From Nakamurella antarctica (GTDB lineage: Bacteria > Actinomycetota > Actinomycetes > Mycobacteriales > Nakamurellaceae), in NCBI RefSeq assembly GCF_003860405.1, contig NZ_CP034170.1, forward strand, positions 744,001-808,000: a DNA stretch of 64,000 bases, in the 5' to 3' direction. The notes under the pieces were generated by a model, which had not been told where the DNA came from, did not search any database, and saw nothing but the letters and a program-made list of their open reading frames with translations. How positions within the stretch are numbered: the first letter of the stretch is position 1; each line of letters opens with the position of its first letter. Positions 46,701 to 56,280 of the stretch are shown here, one piece after another. A program made the translations under genes and the position numbers.

Positions 46701-47468
46701 ATGCGAGTGCGTGTAATGGTGGGGACGGCCGCAGATTCCGCGGATAAATTGTCGTATTCAGCGGCCGTCAGACAGCTCGCCCATGCGCAAAAGCCGGGGC
46801 TGGGAGTTCCGGCGTACACGCGCTGGGTGAATAGGCGGATGGCAAAGTATGTCGCGGCCCTCGCCTACCGCTGGGGCTTGACACCCAATATGGTGAGCGT
46901 CATTAGCGCAGCGATATCAGCGGTCGGAATCACGGTTCTTGTGCTGATCCGGCCTACCTGGTGGAGCGGGGTGGCTGCCGCTGTGCTCTTCGCGTTCGGG
47001 TATCTTCTCGACTCTGCAGATGGTCAGGTAGCCCGCTTGACGGGTCGATCGGGTCCGGCGGGGGAATGGGTCGATCACGTGGTTGACGCGATCCGGATTC
47101 CAGCCATCCACCTCGCGGTCATGGTCGGAATCTTTCGGAGTGCAGGTCTGCCGGATTGGACGCTGGTGCTGCCGATTCTGTACTGCCTCCAAGCGGTAGG
47201 GCTGTTTATGAGTCAGATTTTGGCAGAGCAACTTTCAAAGTTCCATGGGCTCGCAGTGACCGCGCCGGGGACCGGGCGGCGCCAATCCTTCGTGCTGATC
47301 CCGACGGATACGGGAACTTTTTGCTGGCTGTTCGTGGCCTGGGGCAATCCACAGTTATTTCTCTGGCTCTACGCGGCGATGCTGGTTGTGAACTCCGCGC
47401 ATGCAGCGATATCCATGCGACGCAAATACAAGAAATTGCTTCAAATAGGCAGTCCCACAGCCGGGTAA
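46701..47468 (+). CDS. CDP-alcohol phosphatidyltransferase family protein
   Basis: This 255-residue membrane enzyme has the full family motif D-G-x2-A-R-x8-G-x3-D-x3-D, seen here as DGQVARLTGRSGPAGEWVDH followed by VVD. These enzymes transfer an alcohol or phospho-alcohol from a CDP-linked donor. It has about six helices. In this setting, with a TagD-like cytidylyltransferase in the same cluster, it may use a CDP-alcohol to make a modified lipid or to add a phospho-alcohol to the polymer (inference). An alternative start is the ATG at 46716. Confidence 0.87.
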   Translation: MRVRVMVGTAADSADKLSYSAAVRQLAHAQKPGLGVPAYTRWVNRRMAKYVAALAYRWGLTPNMVSVISAAISAVGITVLVLIRPTWWSGVAAAVLFAFGYLLDSADGQVARLTGRSGPAGEWVDHVVDAIRIPAIHLAVMVGIFRSAGLPDWTLVLPILYCLQAVGLFMSQILAEQLSKFHGLAVTAPGTGRRQSFVLIPTDTGTFCWLFVAWGNPQLFLWLYAAMLVVNSAHAAISMRRKYKKLLQIGSPTAG

Positions 47469-47517
47469 ATCAGTTCCGTCCAATCGTGATCCCTCTAGCA
47501 GCGAAGGACTTCTCCTC

Positions 47518-48444
47518 GTGACTGCACCTGTTAACCCACCTCTGGTGAGCGTGATCATTGCTACTCGCGGGAGGCCCGAACTGTTGAGGGTGGCGGTGCG
47601 AGCCATTCTTGCCCAAGACTATGAGGGTCCTATCGAGTTGATCGTTGTGTACGACAACATTGAAATCGATCGGCTTGGCGATATCGAGGTTCCAGCGCGG
47701 CGGAGCCTGACCACGATCTCCAACGCCCGGACCCAGGGTCTGGCCGGTGGGCGTAATACCGGCATCGAAGCTGCTCACGGCGAATACGTAGCGTTTTGTG
47801 ATGACGATGACCATTGGTTGGCCCCGAAGCTATCGCGGCAAATGGCCATCTGGGAATCTGACCCACACGCCGCCCTCGTCGGGTCCGGCATTCGGATCCA
47901 CACCGAAAAAGGCGAGCATGTTCGCCTTCCGCCCCGTCGGGTGATGTTCGCCGACTTGCTCAAGTCCCGGATTACCGAACTGCACCCTTCCGGGTTTTTG
48001 ATGCGACGGTCCGGCTTGGTTTCGGGGTACGGGTTGGTGGACGAGGAGTTGCCGGCGTCCTACGGCGAGGATTATGACCTCCTACTTAGGGCCGCTCGCA
48101 CTGGTCCCGTGCTCAGTGTTACCGAGCCGCTGGTAATCGTTAACTGGAACCGGCCCTCCTTCTTCTCCGGCAAATGGGAGGGGATCGCCGCAGGGCTGAC
48201 CTATCTCTTGAACAAGTTCCCAGAATTCGAGACCAGTCCCGCGGGCACCTCGAGGATCGCCGGCCAGATCGCCTTTGCACATGCAGCGCTGGGTAATCGA
48301 CCGGCGGCGAAGAAATGGGCCAGACTGGCAATCGGTGGTGACCGACGTCAATTGCGCGCCTACGCTGCCTACGCGGTGGCGGCGCGTCTGGCTCCGGCGG
48401 GCCTGATGGTTCGACTCGTCAACCTTCGCGGCCGCGGACTGTAA
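47518..48444 (+). CDS. Glycosyltransferase family 2
   Basis: This 308-residue GT-A fold enzyme starts SVIIATRGRPELLRVAVRAI and has the nucleotide-binding Asp region FCDDDDHWLAP (a DxD-type motif) near residue 102. There is no membrane segment, so it works at the inner membrane face on lipid-linked repeat units. The start is a GTG after TTCTCCTC with a poor ribosome-binding site, 49 bp after the CDP-alcohol gene. The sugar is unknown. Confidence 0.88.
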   Translation: MTAPVNPPLVSVIIATRGRPELLRVAVRAILAQDYEGPIELIVVYDNIEIDRLGDIEVPARRSLTTISNARTQGLAGGRNTGIEAAHGEYVAFCDDDDHWLAPKLSRQMAIWESDPHAALVGSGIRIHTEKGEHVRLPPRRVMFADLLKSRITELHPSGFLMRRSGLVSGYGLVDEELPASYGEDYDLLLRAARTGPVLSVTEPLVIVNWNRPSFFSGKWEGIAAGLTYLLNKFPEFETSPAGTSRIAGQIAFAHAALGNRPAAKKWARLAIGGDRRQLRAYAAYAVAARLAPAGLMVRLVNLRGRGL

Positions 48445-48476
48445 GCAACCCGGAACATCAGAGAGGGTTCTGCCAT

Positions 48477-49385
48477 ATGCCGCTTCTCAGCGTCCTATTG
48501 CCAGTAAAGAACGGCGACCAGACCATTGAAGGCGCCGTACGTTCCACGTTGCGCGGGATGCCCAAAGATTCGGAACTGGTCGTATTCAATGATGGCAGTA
48601 CCGATAGAACTGTCAGCAAATTGGCTACCATCGTCGATTCCCGGCTCCGGATAGATAGTTCCGACGAATCTCGGGGCGTGGCTATGGGGTTGAATCATTT
48701 GCTGGAAATCACCGACAGTAAATATGTGGCCAGAATGGACGCTGACGACTACAGCCTGCCGTGGCGGTTCATCCAACAGCTCCACGCCTTGCGCTCTGGA
48801 ACCGATGTGGTCTTTACCCACCGAGTTGACTGGCGACCCGAGCGAAAGCGTGTCACACCGACGGCCCCGCTCGCGATCAGCGACCGCGCTTTCCCGTACT
48901 ACCTGATGTTGTCGAATCCGGTTGCTCATTCGACAATGGCCGCGTTGCGGCAAACGGTGGTCTCGGTGGGTGGCTACCGAAACGTACCCAGCGAAGACTA
49001 CGATTTGTGGCTCCGCCTTGCCGCAGCCCGCGCGGACCTGCGAAGGCTTGCGTTGTGGGGTTTGGCCTATCGACTGCACCCGAGCCAGATCACCGCGTCG
49101 ACCGAGTGGCGCCACAGGTCCTGGTCGGATCCCCTTATCGCAGAGGCTTTCTCGTTGCTCTCTGTACAAAGATTGGGGGAGCCCTCTCGCCGGTTGGTCG
49201 CTATCGGTGCGGACCAGGCGACACCACAGGCGGACCTGCTGCGCGAACTGGGGGAGTTCGGACGCCGATTCAAGGCGGCAATCCACCATCTTGAGCGTCC
49301 CGAACGCTACCTGGTGAAACGAAAACTTGCGCAAAGAATCACAGACGTTACGACGGCAGTAATGAATCGGGCTGCAGTTTTGTGA
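48477..49385 (+). CDS. Glycosyltransferase family 2
   Basis: This 302-residue GT-A enzyme starts PLLSVLLPVKNGDQTIEGAV, has VVFNDGSTDRTV and the donor-site VARMDADDYSLPWR near residue 85. The GAEDYDLWLRL-like acceptor motif is seen as PSEDYDLWLRLAA. It lies 32 bp after the previous GT2 gene. Its last 38 bp overlap the 3' end of the convergent polymerase gene. Confidence 0.9.
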   Translation: MPLLSVLLPVKNGDQTIEGAVRSTLRGMPKDSELVVFNDGSTDRTVSKLATIVDSRLRIDSSDESRGVAMGLNHLLEITDSKYVARMDADDYSLPWRFIQQLHALRSGTDVVFTHRVDWRPERKRVTPTAPLAISDRAFPYYLMLSNPVAHSTMAALRQTVVSVGGYRNVPSEDYDLWLRLAAARADLRRLALWGLAYRLHPSQITASTEWRHRSWSDPLIAEAFSLLSVQRLGEPSRRLVAIGADQATPQADLLRELGEFGRRFKAAIHHLERPERYLVKRKLAQRITDVTTAVMNRAAVL

Positions 49386-50700
49386 GCTGGTTGGCGCTCG
49401 CGATGCGGGGGCGGATGAGTACGCCAGCGCAGATCATGACAATGCAGAGCCCTGTTCCGATGATGCCGTAGAAGACTATTTCCACCAGCGAAACGACGAT
49501 GGCGGTGTTCATTGCCAACCCAATTCCGCTGTGATGCCTGCGGGTTCTGACTACGGCCCAGATTAACGCCCCTACAAAAAACGCAGCGGCCGGAAATCCG
49601 TGGGAGAACAGGACCATCCACAATTGTCCCTGCGTCCCTGCCGAAGGGATGCCGGCGGATACGGACGGCCGGGGCGCTCCGTAGCCGAAGATCGGGGACT
49701 CCAGCGACCGTGCCAAAGTTTCGCCGTACAGGCTGGCTCGATCGGCGGTGGTACTGCTGGTATCCAACCGTTGCGTCAGTCTCTCGGAAATTGGGAGCAC
49801 TAGGAAGGCCAGACCGACGAGAACTCCCAGCCCTAGCAGCCCGGAGATGACCCGAAATCTCCCCACGGCAACCGAGCGGATCGCAATGTAGAGCGCCGCG
49901 ACCCCTAGTCCGACAAACATGCCGCGGTTCAGGGTGAGGAAAGCTGGCACCAAAGAAAGCGGGAGTGCCGCGAGCAGCCACCAGAATTTCCACGTACCCC
50001 GGACCGCAAACATGTACGCAATGACTATGGGCGTCAGAATCGAGTAGGCGTTCCCCCATGCGTTCGTGTACAGGAAAGGGGCGCTGGGTCGGGGGTCGAA
50101 CATGAAATATGACTCGGGGTTGAACTGCGTGACGCGTCTGAAGGCCATTTCTCGCACGAGGTCGTTGGTCAGCAATGATTGCGGCAAAATGAATGCCAGG
50201 GGAGTCTTGAAAGACAACAGTGGCGCGAACACACCCAGGTATCCGCCCGCGGTGATAACCAGCCAAAAGCTGGTTAAGACACCTGCTGCGTACTGAACTG
50301 TCACAGCAGCGCGAGCGTTGTAGACATAGATAAAAACCACGGTGGCCGCCAGATACAGCGCCGCACGATAGACGAACCCGATCAGCCGGGGAAAGCTGTC
50401 GATTTCGATGACAGAGGCGACCATGCAGATGATGAACAGCAGCCAGATTCCGAGTCCTCGAGGCACCCGGACGGAGCGGCCGCGGAGCAAATAAAAGCTC
50501 ATCAGGATCGCCGTCACCGGCCAGATCATGTCGCCAAGGCCGAGAACCCACCACAGTGGATAGCCGGCGAGGGGCAATGCGAGCGGCCAAGTGGGAAAGA
50601 CACGCGGGTGGGACGGTGAATCGAGGAAACTTGTGCCGCCCAGGTTTTCACTGCCCACGACTGTGCGTGCCAGCGGGCCAGTGGTGGTGTGGGGTTTCAC
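49348..50700 (-). CDS. O-antigen ligase/Wzy-type polysaccharide polymerase
   Basis: This protein of about 450 residues has some eleven hydrophobic helices (LPLAGYPLWWVLGLGDMIW onward) and a large outer loop before the last helices (about residues 315-360) with RASLYGETLARSLESPIFGYG, the pattern of the O-antigen ligase / WzyC family. It would polymerise repeat units outside the membrane. It is on the opposite strand to its neighbours, convergent with the GT2 gene (38-bp overlap) and divergent from the Wzz gene. The frame is open to 50814; the GTG at 50700 is a reasonable start but neither has a strong ribosome-binding site. Confidence 0.85.
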   Translation of the reverse strand: MKPHTTTGPLARTVVGSENLGGTSFLDSPSHPRVFPTWPLALPLAGYPLWWVLGLGDMIWPVTAILMSFYLLRGRSVRVPRGLGIWLLFIICMVASVIEIDSFPRLIGFVYRAALYLAATVVFIYVYNARAAVTVQYAAGVLTSFWLVITAGGYLGVFAPLLSFKTPLAFILPQSLLTNDLVREMAFRRVTQFNPESYFMFDPRPSAPFLYTNAWGNAYSILTPIVIAYMFAVRGTWKFWWLLAALPLSLVPAFLTLNRGMFVGLGVAALYIAIRSVAVGRFRVISGLLGLGVLVGLAFLVLPISERLTQRLDTSSTTADRASLYGETLARSLESPIFGYGAPRPSVSAGIPSAGTQGQLWMVLFSHGFPAAAFFVGALIWAVVRTRRHHSGIGLAMNTAIVVSLVEIVFYGIIGTGLCIVMICAGVLIRPRIASANQLTKLQPDSLLPS

Positions 50701-50921
50701 GTCATCAGTTTGTACCTCTTCTGGCGCGCTGGCGAATCTGTTGCCCGTTACCCCGCGGACGTAAAAGCGATGGGGCGGGCGACAGAATACGGAGGAGTAC
50801 AGAACGCGCCCCACAGCTTCTGAGGATGACCAGACAGCGCGTCTTAATGAGGGACAATGGAGGACGACGCGAAGCTGGGCGAGTAAGGCTGACGGCGTTC
50901 GATATCAGGGAGCAGGGTGAT

Positions 50922-52976
50922 ATGGGCCAGCAGGATGAACGCAACGAGGTTCGCGTGGGGGAGTATGCCGCCATTTTGTCCTCGCGCTGGCGTGTGCTGG
51001 CAGTCCTTTTTGTGGCGGGCATCGTCGTTGCTCTCGGCTATCTCGTCTTTACCCCCAGCGCTGTCACTGCATCTACGCAAGTCAACGTCTTCGTGATCTC
51101 AACGGATCCGTTTAATCCATCGAAGTCCGCTTCGGGGTTGCTCGACGGTGCGACAGAGGAGCAAATCGCAACCTCTTATGTCGTGAGTTCGCTTGCGGTG
51201 CAACAGATGTCTACTAGCCGGTCTATTGGTGAGGTCCGTGACCACCTAGAGGTGACAACAGTTCCCGCCGCCACGGTGCTGCAATTCAACTACACCGATT
51301 CCACTGCTGAGCAGGCGCGCTCAGGCGCGGATGCACTGGCAGCTGCGTATCTCAACTTTCGAGCCACCGAGGCGCAGGGGCGCGTCAACACTACGGTGGA
51401 CGCCATCGACAAGCGGGTGGCCGAGCTTCGCAAGTCTCTGACCGAAACCAACACTCGCGCCGGTTTTGCCGCGCCCAACAGCACGAGGGCCAACCAGGCA
51501 GCGAGCGACCGTGAGCTTGCCACCAGTGAAATCAACAGTCTGCTCACCCAGAAAAGCACCCTCGAGCGGATAGACACCACTGGTGGTTCCGTCCTCTCGC
51601 TTGCAGCCGAGAACGCCGTAGTGAGCGCCCCGAACGCAGCTACCGTCCTAGCGACCGGGGGCATAGCAGGGTTAATTTTAGGTGTAATCCTGGCGTTTGT
51701 GGTCAATGCTGTTGACCGGCGACTGCGCAGCCGGCGAGATGTCGAACGCGCTACCAGGAGGCCGATACTGGCAGAATTAACGTTGCAAGAGGGCACATTG
51801 CCCGCCTTTGGTGCTGATCACGAGGCTTTACGCCTTGCTCGCGAGCGCATCATTTCCACGATGCCGAACAGCGTCGGCGTGATCGTCTTGTTCGAGGCCA
51901 CCGGCGCGAAACTCTCGGACGTAGGTTTGAACCTTGCACTGGTCCTGTCGCAGGGAGGGCGCGAGGTTGACCTCATTATCCCAGCGGCGGCGACCAACTC
52001 GATCGACCGGATCATTGTCGCGCTCGACCTGATGCCTGCCGAGGGCGGGCAAGGCCGCCTGTTCCGGTCCGACAAGGCCCCCTCGCTCAACTTGTTATTT
52101 TCGGCTGCGGGTACCGACTTTTCCGACGCGGATCACATCTTGACGGATGAGGTCAAAGGCCGCATTGCGCGCAACCGCGCTGACCGCTTGATGGTCTTGG
52201 TGCTGCCCTTCGACACCGAACACGCGACTCGCATTGCCACGCAGCGTCTGTGCGACGCCTTGGTGGTGGTGATCGAGAAAGAAGCCGCGACATCGACGTC
52301 AATTTCTGATCTGGTAACGGAGTGTGAGCAGGCGGGGGTAGTGGTGCTCGGCTCGCTGATCGTTCCGCGGGGGCGTATTTGCAACTCGGTTGCGCCGAGC
52401 CACGCCGCTATTCGAGCCTCGAACTTGGCGCGTTCGGTGGCCCATTATCGGTCCGAGGCCGTCGCGCAGGCGCTGTTGGAAAATCACCACGACACCAGTC
52501 CCGAGGACACCGATATGTCTTCAGGCAGAGCAGCGGTCAACCATGGCTCTTTTGGCGACCGCGCCTTGGGCGACCGACCCCGTGACCATGATGACTTTGA
52601 TTACCAAGCATTCGACGACAGCTCTTTCGGGGGAGAGGTGGCCCATCACCCGCCCGCTGAAGCCGCGACACCGGACCCCAGAGCAGACGAGACTGAAGAC
52701 CACAGACCCGTCATGGCGGCATCAGCTGGCGCATCTGAAGCGGGTGATGCTGAAGCGAGTGATGCTGAAGCGGTTGATGCTGAAGCGGGTGATGCTGAAG
52801 CTGGGGATGCCGAAGCGGGTGATGCTGAAGCGGGTGATGCTGAAGCGGGTGATGCTGACCCGCAGCCAGAGGCCATCCGGAGGCCATCGAACGGACCCAC
52901 CCCCACAACGTCGAATACCCGACGAGTATCCGGTCGTAGCCCGGCTGGCGGTAGGTCACCCCGGAAGCGCCGCTGA
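50922..52976 (+). CDS. Wzz/Wzc-like chain-length protein with a degenerate kinase domain and acidic repeat tail
   Basis: This 684-residue protein has the Wzz layout: helix 1 (RVLAVLFVAGIVVALGYLVF, about residues 25-45), an outside domain with coiled-coil heptads, and helix 2 (VLATGGIAGLILGVILAFVV, about 240-260). A cytoplasmic domain then resembles a bacterial tyrosine kinase (BY-kinase) but the Walker A position reads FEATGAKLSDVGLNLALVL instead of a GxGKS/T loop, and no C-terminal tyrosine cluster is present. The tail has eight DAEAG-type repeats and ends in an Arg-rich RRVSGRSPAGGRSPRKRR. The ATG at 50922 follows GGGAGCAGGG. The stop overlaps the next start (TGATG). Confidence 0.82.
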   Translation: MGQQDERNEVRVGEYAAILSSRWRVLAVLFVAGIVVALGYLVFTPSAVTASTQVNVFVISTDPFNPSKSASGLLDGATEEQIATSYVVSSLAVQQMSTSRSIGEVRDHLEVTTVPAATVLQFNYTDSTAEQARSGADALAAAYLNFRATEAQGRVNTTVDAIDKRVAELRKSLTETNTRAGFAAPNSTRANQAASDRELATSEINSLLTQKSTLERIDTTGGSVLSLAAENAVVSAPNAATVLATGGIAGLILGVILAFVVNAVDRRLRSRRDVERATRRPILAELTLQEGTLPAFGADHEALRLARERIISTMPNSVGVIVLFEATGAKLSDVGLNLALVLSQGGREVDLIIPAAATNSIDRIIVALDLMPAEGGQGRLFRSDKAPSLNLLFSAAGTDFSDADHILTDEVKGRIARNRADRLMVLVLPFDTEHATRIATQRLCDALVVVIEKEAATSTSISDLVTECEQAGVVVLGSLIVPRGRICNSVAPSHAAIRASNLARSVAHYRSEAVAQALLENHHDTSPEDTDMSSGRAAVNHGSFGDRALGDRPRDHDDFDYQAFDDSSFGGEVAHHPPAEAATPDPRADETEDHRPVMAASAGASEAGDAEASDAEAVDAEAGDAEAGDAEAGDAEAGDAEAGDADPQPEAIRRPSNGPTPTTSNTRRVSGRSPAGGRSPRKRR
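52738..52859 (+). repeat. 15-bp tandem repeat in the Wzz-like gene
   Basis: About eight copies of a GCGGGTGATGCTGAA-type unit, some with one or two changes, encode Gly-Asp-Ala-Glu-Ala. The perfect copies are grouped at the 3' side. Confidence 0.95.
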
Positions 52977-53731
52977 TGCACGAGAAGAATAAATCTGTTG
53001 AAGTAGTCGGAGTCCGAGTGGACAACTTCACCATGGATCAACTAGTCGACCAGCTGTTGGATTGGACAACGCTGCCGGGTCTCCATATTGCTGTGGGCGT
53101 CAACGCGCACGTGTGTAACCTAGCCGCAAAGGATCAAGCCTTTAGGGACCTTGTCCAGGCCTCAGATCTCAATTACGCAGATGGGCAATCGGTGGTGTGG
53201 GCAGGTCGCTTGTTGGGCGGCGATGTTGGCGAAAGAATCGCTACCACTGATCTCGTATTTCCGTTAGTCCAACAATGCGCCGCACACAGCAAACGTATTT
53301 TTCTTTTCGGCGGCAAGCCGGGGGTAGCAGAACTAGCTGCAGCACGATTGCAAAAATTTGCCCCCGGCCTTCAATGCAGCACTTCGGATGGCTACGTCAG
53401 TAAAGAAAACATGCCAGCCCTGATCGACAAGATCAATAATTTCGGCACCGACGTTTTGTTGGTGGGTCTCGGAGACCCGTTGCAGCAGGAGTGGGTTGCC
53501 AACTCCCGTGGCCAGCTGTTGGTTCCGGTTGCGCTTACCTGCGGCGGCCTTTTTGATTGGACCAGCGGCCACAATAAGCGCGCGCCCCGATGGATGATTG
53601 CGGCAGGTTTGGAGTGGCTCTGGCGGCTCGCACTCGAGCCCCGACGATTAGCAAAGCGCTATGTGGTGGGCAATCCCGCCTTCGTCTTCAGGTTGGTCAA
53701 ACAAATACTGTCGAAAAAGTTCCAGGACTGA
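52976..53731 (+). CDS. WecG/TagA/CpsF-family glycosyltransferase
   Basis: This 251-residue GT26 enzyme has the family core: VNAHVCNLAAKDQAFRDLV, the SDLNYADGQSVVWAGRLLGG motif with the catalytic Asp, KRIFLFGGKPGVAE and LLVGLGDPLQQEW. Family members add ManNAc or similar sugars to a lipid-linked primer (TagA, WecG). It is translationally coupled to the Wzz-like gene through TGATG. With the TagD-like gene it gives this cluster a teichoic-acid-like flavour. Confidence 0.92.
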   Translation: MHEKNKSVEVVGVRVDNFTMDQLVDQLLDWTTLPGLHIAVGVNAHVCNLAAKDQAFRDLVQASDLNYADGQSVVWAGRLLGGDVGERIATTDLVFPLVQQCAAHSKRIFLFGGKPGVAELAAARLQKFAPGLQCSTSDGYVSKENMPALIDKINNFGTDVLLVGLGDPLQQEWVANSRGQLLVPVALTCGGLFDWTSGHNKRAPRWMIAAGLEWLWRLALEPRRLAKRYVVGNPAFVFRLVKQILSKKFQD

Positions 53732-53751
53732 TATCTCGCTGTTGCCGGTTC

Positions 53752-54629
53752 TTAGCAATCAGCGTTATCTGGGAACGTGTGCTCGCTGAGAATCCATTTG
53801 TTGTCAATGAACTTCATAACGTAGATGTTGAGGCTCCGTGCGGGGGTTCCAGCGTTATCCAGCGGAAGATCCGAGTCGTCAAAAATGCGAACAGAGGACG
53901 AATCCAAGCACACCTGAATCTTCATGCTGGGGGGATCCGCATTCAGTGCGACATCCGAGATAGCCAATGACGCGATAGTAGGAACACCCTCCTGACGCCA
54001 GCCGTTATTGGCGAATTCAGCAGCATTTGCTTGGAGTTCGCCCAGCAAAGCGCCAGTCGCTATGGTGCTCAGCGAAGCAGTGTCGCCAGTGCCGTTGACC
54101 AAGTCGACCGCACTGCCCAGCACGTCGCCGACCATCGCCGACGCCTGGGGAGTGTCGGGGGGTTGGAAACATTCGGTGGCGCCGCCACTGTGGTCGATTC
54201 GCTCGACGCTGGATTGGCTGGGGCTGCCGACGCTTCGACTGCTGGTGACCCTTCGACGGACGTCACGGAGGCGGGGGCTGACGCCGATCCGCCGCCGATC
54301 TCGGTGGGAATGGATTCGACTGTAGTGAGAGCGGAATTGGTCGCCAGCGAACTTGCTGCCTCGGTCGGCGCAGTGGTATCTGATGACGTCGCGGAATAGG
54401 TCACGACCGTGGGGGTGCTATCTGCGGAATCACTTTTTTTGTTACTGACCACGATCACCACCACTACTGCAGCGACAACCACCAGTGCGGCGGAAGCGGC
54501 AATAGCAATGGTCTTTGAAGTGGAGCGGCCAGGAGCTCGATGGGAGGCTCTGGTCTGCTCCTCAGCCTTTTCTGGAATCTCAGGATTGACCGCTGCATCC
54601 AAGGGCGGATTTTCCTCGTCATAGTCCAT
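53752..54629 (-). pseudogene. Membrane-anchored protein with NTF2-like outer domain, frameshifted
   Basis: The frame from the ATG at 54629 stops at 54069 and a second frame covers 54135-53752. Adding one base to the G6 run at 54157-54162 (C6 on the coding strand) joins them into a 292-residue protein: an acidic cytoplasmic N-terminus, one membrane helix (AIAASAALVVVAAVVVVIVV), a long Ser/Thr/Ala/Pro linker, and a C-terminal alpha+beta domain (MVGDVLGSAVDLVNGTGD to FPDNADC) like Mce-associated or NTF2-like exported proteins. It lies on the minus strand, convergent with the TagA gene. Function unknown; the position suggests a role with the polymer machinery. Confidence 0.7.
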
Positions 54630-54744
54630 CGTGATGCTCCGTACCGTTGGTGTATCGCAGGGGGATTACGGCACTACTATCCCAGAAAACTAATTTTTAC
54701 TTCCTCGCCGCAGCCTGCCGGGCGAGGCGAGGCGAGGAAGAGCC

Positions 54745-56280
54745 ATGTCGAAGACGGTTGACGCCGAGGACTCACAGAGAGGTTCTGAGTCCGGAAGTCT
54801 TGCACGGGGGGGACTCGCGAGCTTCGGCGGCGCAGCCATCAGCGCTGTGATGGGGTTTGCTCTGACTTTTGTTTTAGCTCGTGGTCTGGGCGAAGCTGGC
54901 TCGGGTGTCGTGTTGCAAGCGACGGCGATATTCGCGATCACCGTCAGCATTGGCAAGCTCGGGATGGATTCGGCCGCAATTTGGTTGATGCCGAGGTTGT
55001 TGGTCGACGCACGTTCGGAGATTCGTTCCGCGGTCAACTTCCTGTTTGCGATCAGTGCTGCCGCCGGGATTCTGGCGGGAATTTTAATTTCACTCGTGGG
55101 TCCGGTAGTTATCGGTGATTCTGCAGTTGAGTCTCGAGAATTAGGCTCTTCGCTGGTTGCCCTGGGCTGGGCAGTTCCAGTTGCAGTGCTTGTCCTGGTA
55201 GCTCTGGCCGCAATTCGCGGACTCGGCAAGTTACTGCCGTACGTAGCAATTGGGAGCATCGCGCTTCCGGCGGCGCGTCCAATCGCTGTGCTTCTGAGCC
55301 TGTGGTTTGCTGGCTCGGCGTTGGCAGCCGTCTGGGCGTGGGCGGCCCCGTTGCCGTTTGCGCTTGTGGGCGCTCTTGTTCTGCTCGGAGTACAGATCCG
55401 CAAGCTCACTGCAGGCACCGATCGCGGCCGCAGAAAGAACTGGCCCAGTCGCGAGCGACGTTCGCAGATCTTAGGTTTCGCTCTGCCGCGGACACTATCC
55501 GCGGGGCTGGAGCAATCCCTGCTGTGGCTAGACCTCATCCTGGTAGGCGCGCTAGCGGGGGCGTCGGCGGCTGGCATTTATGGCGGCGCGAGTCGATTCA
55601 TCGCCGCGGGCTTGATCGTCGACACAGCTTTACGGGTAGTGGTCTCACCGCAGTTCAGCTCTCTGCTTCATCGCGGTGACATCCCCGGCGTGCAAAGGCT
55701 TTACGGGACTGCGGCCACGTGGCTTGTGCTCTTCAGTACTCCTATTTACATCGTGCTTGCCATCTACGCGCCGACAATCCTCGGTTGGCTGGGTCCGGGA
55801 TTCGCGGCTGGCTCACATGTTCTTGTCATCCTGTCGGTGGGCGCAGTAATTACGTTTGCGGCGGGGAATATTCATTCCGTGCTCTTGATGAGTGGCCGCA
55901 GTGGCTGGGCGGCTTTCAACAAAGCCATAGTCCTTGCCGTCAATGTTGCTGGCAACCTGGTCCTCGTCCCCGTGATGGGAATCGAGGGGGCGGCGTTGAG
56001 CTGGGCGGCAAGCATGATGATTGATGCCTGCATGGCCGCCTTCGAGGTCCACCGTTTTCTGGGAGTCAACGTGGACGCTTCTGCAGTGGCGTACGGGCTG
56101 CTCGTGCCCAGTATGTGTGTGGGGATCCCAGCAGGTGTTTTTCGAACCTTTTATGGATCACACAATTGGACGCTGGCTCTGAGCGTCGCTCTCGGCGGGG
56201 TGCTTCTAGCAGTGTGGTGCCGTCTGGATGCGCACAAGCTCAAGCTCAGCGATCTCCGGGCGAGGCCAGGACGAGGATAG
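54745..56280 (+). CDS. Wzx-type polysaccharide flippase (MOP superfamily)
   Basis: This 511-residue protein has about fourteen hydrophobic helices with the family opening SLARGGLASFGGAAISAVMG and FVLARGLGEAGSGVVLQA. It would flip the lipid-linked repeat unit across the membrane for polymerisation. GAGGAAGAG lies 2 bases before the ATG, inside a short run of GGCGA units. It is transcribed divergently from the frameshifted NTF2-like gene; 115 bp separate the starts. Confidence 0.88.
   Translation: MSKTVDAEDSQRGSESGSLARGGLASFGGAAISAVMGFALTFVLARGLGEAGSGVVLQATAIFAITVSIGKLGMDSAAIWLMPRLLVDARSEIRSAVNFLFAISAAAGILAGILISLVGPVVIGDSAVESRELGSSLVALGWAVPVAVLVLVALAAIRGLGKLLPYVAIGSIALPAARPIAVLLSLWFAGSALAAVWAWAAPLPFALVGALVLLGVQIRKLTAGTDRGRRKNWPSRERRSQILGFALPRTLSAGLEQSLLWLDLILVGALAGASAAGIYGGASRFIAAGLIVDTALRVVVSPQFSSLLHRGDIPGVQRLYGTAATWLVLFSTPIYIVLAIYAPTILGWLGPGFAAGSHVLVILSVGAVITFAAGNIHSVLLMSGRSGWAAFNKAIVLAVNVAGNLVLVPVMGIEGAALSWAASMMIDACMAAFEVHRFLGVNVDASAVAYGLLVPSMCVGIPAGVFRTFYGSHNWTLALSVALGGVLLAVWCRLDAHKLKLSDLRARPGRG

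Noticed and set aside
49307-50590. Open frame of 427 codons overlapping the polymerase gene in another minus-strand frame
   Set aside because: The polymerase frame has the expected helices and family motifs; this frame is Arg/Pro/Cys-rich without domains.
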